From positions 186,001 through 250,000 of the forward strand of contig BSBK01002933.1 of assembly GCA_027943335.1 (NCBI GenBank): a stretch of 64,000 nucleotides of DNA, read 5' to 3'. A model generated the notes under the pieces. The model made no database searches. It saw nothing but the letters and a program-made list of their open reading frames with translations, and was not told the origin of the DNA. The position numbers and the translations under genes were made by a program. The stretch comes from Chamaecyparis obtusa (lineage: Eukaryota > Streptophyta > Pinopsida > Cupressales > Cupressaceae). Shown piece by piece: positions 56,104 to 64,000 of this stretch (positions are counted from its first letter, which is position 1; every line of letters begins with the position of its first letter).

Positions 56104-57618
56104 TGTATTGATATGGAAAGTAAATGTAAATGACTAATGTTGAAATGAAGAGATAAAGGTACTTACCTCCGAAAAAGAACCTACTAAAAACCCTATCAAA
56201 TAGTCTCGAAAACTATTGATTTTTGCACCCCTAAAGCGAAACTGCGAGATCTACAAAACCTAAAAATCTTTTTGAATTCTGAGGGAGCTCATCTTTGACC
56301 CTCATAAAAGGTCAAATGCTACATTTTTATTCTGAAGGCCGATTCTGACTTTGTTCGTAGATCCTAGAAGTTCGCTGAAAAGACTTTCCAAATCTGCTCT
56401 TAGATCTGAAATTCTGCACCTAAACCTGCAAGAAAAAAGGAGTTTTTTTTGTTTGTTTGGGGGGTTTGCCTTGGTCAAACCCCAGTTTGGAATCAACCTT
56501 AATATTGAAATTGAAATGGAGAATGCTAGCAAGTAGTAGAAGTAATCCTAACAATGAAGCTATGACATTCAATAGATATGCAAATTGTATTTGAAATGTA
56601 ATCAAGTATGTTAATATGAAAGCTTGGATATAACATGAACAAATGTAAATCAAACCTCCATGATTGTATGCTTGGAATCCACCTTGAGGGAAGAATGAAA
56701 TGGATCTTGAAGATGAACAAAAGATCTTGAAGGAAGATCACACCATCATGATGGCTAGATCTAGGGTTTGAATGATGAATCTTGAATGCTTGAACCAAAT
56801 CCCTTCAATGGAGAACTTGGATGGAGAAGAAGACTTGAATGCTTGAATGCTTGCTTGATCACCTTGAGAGCTTGAGAGAGAACTTGATTGCCAAAACTTG
56901 ATGCCTTGATCATGAGATTGCTTGGAAACTTGATGGAGAAAATGAGAGGAAGGCGTACTTTTATAGTGAACTAGGGCATAATCCTCTAGAGGGGCCACCT
57001 TGGAGAATTAAATCTCAATTAGGTTCTAACCTTTAGAAAATATACCTAGATTAAATTTAATTAGAGGATTTACCATTCTGAAACCCGAAATAGCCAACCC
57101 GGAGGTGGAAAAATAAATATCCCCAAAACCCGATACTCGAAAAATCAAGGAATTTGGAGATTTGAAAGAGAGGGGAAAAATCAAGGTTGGGACTGACTTA
57201 GTCAAGTATGACCTCAATCTTGACATAGTCAAGATCAAGCTCAAATTTGACCCTGGGCCCAGATCAAGTCAGAATCAGGACAGGAGGTCCCGGGGATGCC
57301 CGAAGACCTAGAAATGATATCAGAGTAGGACAGTATGCCAGGGATAGGCACAAAATCTTATGATGACTATGATGAAGGCTAGGAGGACCTATTTCTAAGT
57401 CCTACCTAGAAAATAGAGCCATGGAGAGGGGAATTAAGGAGAAACCTTGGGATCCTAACCCTAATTTCACTTAGAATGAAGAAGAAAATAAGTGGAAAGT
57501 GGGAAGAAATCCAAATCAAAGAAAATATCAATCCAAGGCATCCAATATGACCCCAAACTACTTATTCAGAGGGCTAAAAGCTCTTAACATGGAAGTGCTT
57601 CCATTTTAAGATGATACA
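56104..57618 (-). repeat. R1-2, LTR-like repeat inside the C2 leader
   Basis: 1.5 kb, matching R1-1. The minus-strand start TGTATCATCTTAAAATGG (57,618) resembles the starts of LTRs A, E and H; the end reads ...CAATACA (56,104), giving TGTAT/ATACA inverted ends. A minus-strand CTATAAAAG lies near 56,955. It lies between C2's primer site and gag. No clear 5-bp duplication is found (ATTGT occurs right of it and near its left end), so insertion as a solo LTR is likely but unproven. Confidence 0.55.
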
Positions 57619-57647
57619 ATTGTTAAACTTTTGTGCTGAGGACCAGA

Positions 57648-57659
57648 GCTCTGATACCA
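57648..57659 (-). other. Primer binding site of C2
   Basis: Minus strand TGGTATCAGAGC, the exact complement of the plant initiator-Met tRNA 3' end. It lies two bases inside the 5' LTR. Confidence 0.92.
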
Positions 57660-57661
57660 GT

Positions 57662-58109
57662 TGTTAGGAATGGGAACACTGAGAGGGGGATGAATCAGTG
57701 TTCACTGTAATATTACTTTAATATTTATGTAAAACATAAATGTTTAAGAACTAAATGAAACATTCACATAAACATGAAACATGAAATCAACACATGACAC
57801 CAATATGGTTACGGAGAAACCAAAATAGGTAAAAACCCTAGTGGGACTTGATACCCACTGATATTATGCACTAGTGTTTTGTGATCCTTGTTAAAAGATC
57901 CTTTACCTTGTAAAGAGTAGATTTACAATGCTTTAAGTACAGTAGACCTTGTTAAGGGTCGGACCCTGTTAGGAGAATTTTACAATGATCCCTATTAGGG
58001 GAGTGGACTCACTGTCCTAGAGCTCACTACTCAAATGGTGAAGGCTACAACCTTCTAAATTCAGATACACATTATATCTGCTGGTGAACTGTCACTGTGA
58101 CACTGCTTG
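57662..58109 (-). repeat. 5' LTR of C2, part
   Basis: Matches 49,978 to about 50,440 of the 3' LTR with small differences, notably five G instead of thirteen in the G run. It is cut at GACACTGCTTG by C3; the other copy continues ...TTGTCAGATCAG. Confidence 0.9.
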
Positions 58110-59427
58110 TGTTGGAATTAAGAGAGATAGGTACTGAGAGGGGAGGGGTGAATCAGTGCCTTCAAAACATTAGTTGCAAAACCTTTATGATCTATAATTG
58201 AATATTGTGATAACCGATCAAAATAACTTGAATCTAATTGCATAAATCAATCATCTTGTTAACTTAAGAAAGTAAACAATATGAAATCAATATGACAATC
58301 ACATAACACAAGTATTTTGGTAATGCATAAACCCTTGTTAGAAGGTAAAAACTATGGTGGGGATGACACCTATAAATTCTTCACTACTGCAGATAGAAAA
58401 GGTTTGCCTGTTAAGGCTACAAGTTTTGATCACTTCTGGTGATCTTACCCTATTAGGAGTAACATATTAGATTAGATAGATCTACCTAGTTATAGGATTT
58501 AACAACACTATATGAAGTGTGTACTCGGTTAAGAGATTTATACAAAGACTGTTAAGTCTACTCTGTTAAGAGATTTACCAAAACTCTATCACAATTGTCA
58601 GAAAGTAATAGGTAAACTATCTGCTAGTTGACAACTCAATTATCTGAAATAGATCTATAAGTTCTTATCAAAATATCACCTTATCTGTGATGGTTCTCTG
58701 CTCTGATCTGCTCAGTTTCTTTGTCTGATTTTGCTCAATCTGAAAACCTCTATACTTTGTTCTGCTCAGTAAACTAATTATCTTGAAGATAGGCAATTTC
58801 TTCAAGTGCTTCATGATTCATATATATCAGTTCAACAACCTTTTAAAATGGTGCAAACATATACAATATATAGTGTTCTATTTTTTCGCTTAAACAAAAA
58901 TTAGGTTACAAAAGAAAATCATAACCCTAAGATCTACGGTGCAAAATAACCTAGATCAACTAATACAAATAAGATAATCATTGCATTTAATGAATATCTT
59001 TTACAATAAATGCTCCTCGATCTTGGTAAACCATTTTATGATCTGTTATAACCATTTACATAGAATAATGTGCCATTTCTGATTACTATGTCATTTACTG
59101 TGATCATCGGTAAACACTGTATAATCTGCTCCGTGTATACTGTGATGCTCAGTGTTTACTGACCATCGATGTCGGTGTTGCTGGTGCTCGATTAACTGTG
59201 TGATGCTTGGTGTAAGGCTTTACTGACTGCTCTATCTTACTTCTAGTTACAGACTGTCTCAATGTAAATAACTGACTGACCTGTTTATTGTCCTTTGATA
59301 CTAATGATAACCTAAAATGCTCAATAGATATTAACAATCTCCCCCTTTGGCATTAGTATCAAAACTTCATAATGTATATAGAAAAAATGTTTCTATATAT
59401 CCCTTATATCTCCGCTATATACATATC
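58110..59427 (-). mobile_element. Element C3: copia-like LTR plus 3' internal end
   Basis: LTR 58,110-59,336 (1,227 bp; TGTTGGAATTAAG to GATATTAACA), followed by the polypurine tract (59,337-59,350, ATCTCCCCCTTTGG) and about 77 bases of internal sequence. It is cut at 59,427 by element D. It sits inside the C2 5' LTR; the five bases on its left are GCTTG. No coding sequence is in the window. Confidence 0.82.
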
Positions 59428-60399
59428 TGTATGCACCCAAAAATGGTCGCCTAGACTTTGGGCCCCATTTATTCAATTTATCAACCCTGAATCATTTTGA
59501 TCAATAATCAATATTTTCAACAATATCAATTTCTTGATCAAATCCTAAATTCGATCATATATTGGATTTTTATCCTTGGGCTAACCATTTATCCTAAGTC
59601 TTTATTTGATTAAAAGGAATATTTCCTCCCCTTTCAATTAAATAAAAAGCCCCACTTTCCTCTTATCCTAAGTTGCACAAATAAAACATTATTCCTATTT
59701 TATAAAAAGGGAAAAAGGCACTTTTGTCTCACATGAGGCTCAAAAGTCAACACTTCACTCTCATTGGAGGATGTTTGTGCACATGGATTGCTCCTTTTTC
59801 AACCTCCACCGCTGATTAAGACTTTTTGCCTCTTAATCTCCATGGTCCATTTCACCTCATTTCTTATAAAAAGAGAGCTCTCTCCTTCATTTGCATATCC
59901 TTGTTTTATGCTATTGTTATGCTGCAGGTTTTGGAGCTCTCTTTGAAGACACTCAAGCTTTGAAGCCTTGACATTCTTAGTTGCATTTCATTTAGTTTGC
60001 TTTCATAGTTGCATTCATGACATTCTTAGTGTAGATTTCCTTTTATGCAATCTCACATAGTCTAAATAGGAAGGATTTGTAATTCATTGCTATTTCCTTC
60101 CATAGTTGCATTGCACTTTCATTTTGGTAGATTAATCTTGCATATTCATATTAGTTTGCATTGCATTTTCATACTTTGATTCCATTTGGGGATATTGGCA
60201 TTATTGCCCTTGTCTTCATTGTGAATCTCTCATTGTATGGTTGACTAGCAAGGTCACCTTCTTGTAGCTCTAGCTGAGAGCAAAACTCATAGTCCCTTGC
60301 AACTCCATGCATAGAGAGCTATGAGCCGCTTTGTGAGGCCTCACTCTTGAGTAACCTTGCATGTAATGGTTCATAGAAGTGCATATTTTAGTGTGTACA
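59428..60399 (+). repeat. 5' LTR of element D
   Basis: 972 bp, from TGTATGCACCCAAAAATGG to GTGTGTACA. It aligns with the A LTRs, with several short deletions. TATAAAAA box at 59,865-59,872. Confidence 0.92.
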
Positions 60400-60403
60400 T
60401 TTC

Positions 60404-60421
60404 TGGCGCCCACCGTGGGGC
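60404..60421 (+). other. Primer binding site of D
   Basis: TGGCGCCCACCGTGGGGC, four bases after the LTR. The complementary tRNA would end ...GGCGCCA. The tRNA is not assigned. Confidence 0.85.
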
Positions 60422-60524
60422 AGAGTAGATAGCTTTGTCCTTTTATTTGATGCATTTTTCGTCATTTTCGGATTAACTGTCGGAAAAATCTGTGTCTCTG
60501 ATTTTCTGTCTCAGATTATCGCGC

Positions 60525-60710
60525 GACACTTCTCAGAAATATCGCGCGATATACTTCCTGTCTTAGCGCGATACTTCGTTCGGAAAAAGTATCGCACGCC
60601 TATAGCGAATTCTATCACCTGGCATCGTGCGAAGTATCGCTCGACTGGGGAAGTATCGCCCGACTATAGGAAACTGTGTCGCGCGATACTGTTGGAGACT
60701 GAGAAACATC
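60525..60710. repeat. Palindromic motif cluster D-1
   Basis: About nine TATCGC-type motifs, including the 14-bp perfect palindrome ATATCGCGCGATAT at 60,539-60,552, TCGCGCGATAC near 60,679 and GTATCGCTCGAC near 60,644. CpG-rich in an otherwise CpG-poor leader. Confidence 0.8.
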
Positions 60711-62137
60711 GCCTGGTCTGGCAGAGACTTGCACTTTCAATTTTTTTTGTCCGAATTCGGCTATTTTAGCTTGCTGTTCTGTTTTACTTTGTTTAAATAG
60801 GTCTAACCTGCATTTTTTAGCTTAAATCCATTAGATTATTGCACATTTACATTTGGATTTTGATTTTGCTAACATTGTGGGCCTAACAAGTTGTGTTTTT
60901 AGGTGCTCTCCTTTGCTTAAAAATTGCTAAAAACGCATGTCAAAGAGGGCTACTAACAGTTTTTGCAGGGCTGCCTAAGCATAAAAACAAAATTTTTTTT
61001 TTTTCCATTTCTTGCTTGTTGTTGTTTTCCTTTCATTTGTGGCATTTACTAATTGTATTAGGAATCTTAATACCTTGTGAAAGGGATTTTGAGGTGGTAG
61101 GAGAAGTATGCTCTTCACCTTTAGGTGAATCAGAAAATCTTGACCCATCTTAAGATTTTGGAAGCAAGGGGGTAATTGATCTCTTTGTTTGGTGTGTTTG
61201 GGAAAAATTCTTGAGATAGGGGAGTATGCTCTTCACCCTTGTGGTGAATCAAAAACCTTGAACCTCAAGTTTTGATCCATTTTGTTTAATTTAAGAATCC
61301 TTTAGAGGGCCTGCTCTTGAGCAATCAAGAGGAACAACTCAAGTGGGGACAACCTTGTCATCATTCTCCTTGGTGGCAAGTGATTCCAACTCACTATAAT
61401 CTCAAGGCTATCAAGGACACCAAAAATCTTGATAGACATAACACTTGTCTTCGCTTGATGTAAGTACTTGTGGGATTGTGACCATGAGGAAAACATTGAG
61501 CAAGAATGCTTAAGGTACTCTTGAGGCCGCGAGGTCCTAGTCCTTTATGAGGAGCAAGAGGGGTGTTGTGAACGGAAATCCTTATTAAGAACCATTAGAT
61601 AGAAGCCACCCTCTTTTAGCCGCTTATCTTCTTAGTGCAAGGATTGATCCAAGTGGTTTACCCGGATCACCTTAAGATACTCACCATATGTGTCCCTTTG
61701 GTTGTGTCATTTTGACATTTCCATGACAAAGCCAATATCTCTTGTGGGCAACCACTTGGTGTGAGGCAAGGGGGCATCAAGTTGTGGGCTAAGTTGGTAA
61801 GTATTGAGCCTTGTCTTGTAGGTAGTAATTGCTTGATTTGTCTTCGATTGTGTGATACCAGTGTAAACGTTCTCAACATACAAACAATCAGTAGCATTCA
61901 TAGGGTGCTTTTTCAATTTTGATATCACAAGTGTTTGTCTTGACAAGGTTGCTTTTGCCCTTGTTTCAAGTGCTTGAAGACATGTTTGATCCTTTACTGT
62001 TTGCAAACCTGTCCAAATGCTGTTGAATTTGTGACTGAAACCAAGAACATCAACCCTCAGACTAAAAATTTTGACCAAACAGACCCAAAAATGCAAATTT
62101 CACACAATTCTGGTCAAGAGTTGAATAATTCTATAAC

Positions 62138-62365
62138 AGTATCGCACCTTGTAAGGCGAAGTATCGTGCGATACTTCGCACATGCTAGAAATATCGCACC
62201 CTTTGAAGAGAAATATCGCGCGATAGTTCACCCCTGACGGACTATCGCCCTGCCTGCCTGGGGTATATCGCCCTATAGTATTAAGAAGTATCGCCTGTCT
62301 TAGGGCGAAGTATCGCACGGGTAGAGGTTTATCGCCCCAGTAGCCTGGAGTATATCGCCTGACTC
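62138..62365. repeat. Palindromic motif cluster D-2
   Basis: About eleven motifs, including GTATCGTGCGATAC near 62,161 and TATCGCGCGATA at 62,214-62,225, plus many single TATCGCC half-sites. It ends about 480 bases before gag. Confidence 0.8.
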
Positions 62366-62844
62366 ATTTTTGTCGTGCTTAAATTTTGGTCAGTTTCAGT
62401 TGCTGTCAATTAGGCCAGGTCTTAGAACAGGCTTCTCACCCTGACGTTTGAGATTTGTCTTGACTCCAAATCTCTGGTTCTTAGTTCTTCGGGATAGCAT
62501 CGTTTGGTTTACAAAGTCACTTTGGAATAATTGTCAAGTTAGAAAGCCATTCTTGGTGCCAAGGTTCATCTTTAAAAGTGTTAGCTATATTCTGGGAAAA
62601 TTTCAGTTCTCTTATTGTCCAAATCGCTCTCATTTTTCAATTATCTTTTGGCCTAGTCCAACCTCCTGATTCAAAAGTGCAAGGGTAGTCACCCTTTGAT
62701 TTGAAGCACCTCTTTGACAGTGTTGGTAAAGCCCCCTTTCTTTTCTTTTTTTCATCTTTCTTTGGACAATAGAGGATTTTGATTATCCTAGTTTGGTGTG
62801 GACACTTTGAAAGGTCACCTTATCATTGAGAATATCTCTCTTTT

Positions 62845-64000
62845 ATGTCAGTTACGACAAGGTACCAAGTTAATCAAGGGAAGCGACCCCCTGTTGCCTT
62901 TAGCCAGTTACCACCTATCAAGACCCGTCGACAACCTAAGGGAAAAGGACCCCTTTTTGACCAATCTCCTAAGAGTGAATCCGAGGTTTGTTTCAATCCG
63001 GGAGCTAACCCTAGTGAAGTGAGCACCTCTTTCATACCACTTTCATCAAGCATGGACATGAGTTACACTTTCACCCGACAACAAAGAGAAGCCATGAATC
63101 AAACTCTCGAGGATATCTTTCAACGACACAGAGGAGAGTATGGTGGTTCTTCTCATGCCAGTCCACCCGGGTCACCTCCTAACAACGCGAGGTATTTTGA
63201 TGCTCAACAACGAGCTGAAAGACAGCATAAGTCAGCCCACTCAGATTCAGGGTCACAACACGAAGACCAGAACAACGAATCTAGTGATCACCATATCAAC
63301 GCAGCTAATGCAATAAGGCATTCAAGACAAACCTCCCCACTTAAGGACACTTCTCGATATGCAAATACAAGATTAAGAAGCATTGAGAGAGAGAAGCAAG
63401 CCTACTTAGATGAACAGGCTGCAAAAAAGGAAAAATTCCGACAACTAGAGGAAGAGGAACGTGCATTGTTGGATATACAGAAAAGAGTCGCCCAAGAAGA
63501 AGAAGATAGACTCTATGCACAACAACTCCAAAATCAATCTAACAAGAGGGGAGCCAATAGTGAGACCAACTCGCCCCCATCTACCCCTTCCCCTAGCCCT
63601 CGAAGAAGATCAAAGACACCCTCACGATCCCCAAGTCCTAGAGGAAGAAGGACTTCAAGATATGACCATCATAGGGGACAATCCTCTCATAGACATTCAA
63701 AGCAACCCTCCCAACGAGCACATCATGGCTCACAACATGGAGGCAGTTATGCTAATCATATGGACTTCATGACTATGCAACAAGAACCATCCTTTCAAGC
63801 CTATGTGGAGCAATACGTGGAACAAAACAAAGACCAATTTTTGGAAAGTCTTATCAACAAAGGCGCTAAAGTTTCATATAACTTTGATGTTCACCAAAAA
63901 ATCAAGAAACAGAATCCTTCAACTGATGAGTTAATCTTACAAATGCAAAAGGATATAGACAGAATGAAGGCTCCCAAGAGTACATTTCATTTGGACTCCA
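62845..64000 (+). CDS. Gag N-terminal region of element D, open to window edge
   Basis: 385 codons without a stop from the first ATG after the leader (MSVTTRYQVNQGKRPPVAF) to the end of the window. Residues 70-175 are polar and Gln/Ser/His-rich. Residues about 179-228 form a charged, coiled-coil-like helix (KKEKFRQLEEEERALLDIQK). Residues about 243-299 are rich in Ser-Pro and Arg-Ser, like an SR domain (SPSPRRRSKTPSRSPSPRGR), then His-rich. After that comes the conserved lead-in to the Gag core (YVEQYVEQNKDQFLESLINK). The Gag core itself, seen in A at 6,305 onward, lies outside the window. A carries the same extension with five stops; E has a shorter, different head. The RS-rich part could bind RNA or host SR-binding kinases, which is inference. 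Confidence 0.85.
   Translation, partial: MSVTTRYQVNQGKRPPVAFSQLPPIKTRRQPKGKGPLFDQSPKSESEVCFNPGANPSEVSTSFIPLSSSMDMSYTFTRQQREAMNQTLEDIFQRHRGEYGGSSHASPPGSPPNNARYFDAQQRAERQHKSAHSDSGSQHEDQNNESSDHHINAANAIRHSRQTSPLKDTSRYANTRLRSIEREKQAYLDEQAAKKEKFRQLEEEERALLDIQKRVAQEEEDRLYAQQLQNQSNKRGANSETNSPPSTPSPSPRRRSKTPSRSPSPRGRRTSRYDHHRGQSSHRHSKQPSQRAHHGSQHGGSYANHMDFMTMQQEPSFQAYVEQYVEQNKDQFLESLINKGAKVSYNFDVHQKIKKQNPSTDELILQMQKDIDRMKAPKSTFHLDS

Larger units (their letters stand above)
49978..58109 (-). mobile_element. Element C2: copia-like element without pol
   Basis: Minus-strand element: 5' LTR (57,662-58,109, cut by C3), initiator-Met primer site, leader (carrying R1-2), gag with four zinc knuckles, a 390-bp gap, a large ORF of unknown function (about 1,050 codons), polypurine tract and 3' LTR (49,978-51,101). 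No RT, RNase H, protease or integrase motif is seen. It is therefore non-autonomous, either by design or by loss of pol. The left flank is CGTAA; the right flank lies beyond C3 and D. Confidence 0.8.
60422..62844 (+). other. 5' leader of D, non-coding
   Basis: 2.4 kb, alignable with A's leader. Motif clusters lie at 60,525-60,710 and 62,138-62,365. Hairpins TTCACC...GGTGAA lie at 61,114-61,129 and 61,232-61,248. No coding ORF supported. Confidence 0.7.
59428..64000 (+). mobile_element. Element D: Tat-lineage element, 5' part
   Basis: Same family as A: LTR, primer site, leader and gag in the same order. It is much less decayed: primer site exact, motif palindromes intact, gag frame open. The element runs out of the window. 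The bases to its left are ATATC, a candidate target duplication that cannot be checked here. It is probably the youngest insertion in the window. Confidence 0.93.

Noticed and set aside
57648..57659. tRNA gene at the initiator-Met-like sequence
   Set aside because: Only the 12-base primer-site complement is present, next to an LTR; no cloverleaf.
60525..60710. Clustered short palindromes as a CRISPR array
   Set aside because: Spacing is irregular, there are no uniform spacers, and the setting is a plant retrotransposon leader.
63461..63772. Plus-strand ORF of 103 codons in D
   Set aside because: Shadow in another frame of the open Gag of D (62,845-64,000).
1..64000. Host protein-coding gene
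   Set aside because: All recognisable coding segments are retrotransposon domains; the PMD genes lie inside elements A and E with clear borders.

Overview
This window looks like an intergenic stretch of a large-genome seed plant. Every segment I can identify is a plant LTR retrotransposon: Tat-type Ty3/gypsy with a second RNase H, a chromodomain Ty3/gypsy, and Ty1/copia-like elements with initiator-Met-type primer sites. The DNA is AT-rich, and I find no host gene, rRNA, tRNA or CRISPR array. A gymnosperm is plausible from the size and density of the nested elements, but I cannot name the species.

Layout, left to right. 1-617: a piece of the 3' part of a Tat-like element. 618-19370: a decayed minus-strand LTR-like repeat (R1-1), split by element A. 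A (1866-18796, plus) is a full-length 16.9-kb Tat element with TSD AGGGT. 19371-21934 and 27903-28140: minus-strand Tat-like remnant G, split by chromovirus F (21940-27897, minus, TSD GTAGG). 28141-32807: minus-strand copia-like element C1, carrying solo LTR H (31420-32286, TSD ATAGT). 32808-32941 and 49921-49977: fragments of copia-like LTR C4, split by Tat element E (32942-49920, plus, TSD GATAA). 49978-58109: minus-strand copia-like element C2, which has gag and a large unfamiliar ORF but no pol. A second R1 repeat sits in the C2 leader, and C2's right LTR is cut by copia-like LTR C3 (58110-59427). 59428-64000: 5' half of element D, same family as A. D's gag reading frame is intact to the window edge.

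How the parts relate. A and E share one plan: LTR, primer site, a leader of about 2.3 kb, gag-pol (gag, protease, linker, RT, RNase H, second RNase H, integrase), a 3' non-coding region, an antisense gene with a plant-mobile-domain (PMD) product, polypurine tract, LTR. All coding regions except D's gag are broken, with many stops that look like C-to-T or G-to-A changes at methylated sites.

The most unusual signals are: (i) clusters of a short palindrome, TATCGCGCGATA in A and D but TCGTACGA in E, at corresponding places (two in the leader, one near the start of the antisense gene); (ii) the same catalytic Glu-to-Lys change in all three readable integrases; (iii) paired hairpins in the A/D leader and hairpins just after pol in A and E; (iv) a copia-like element with four zinc knuckles and a large conserved ORF in place of pol; (v) an SR-like region in D's Gag.
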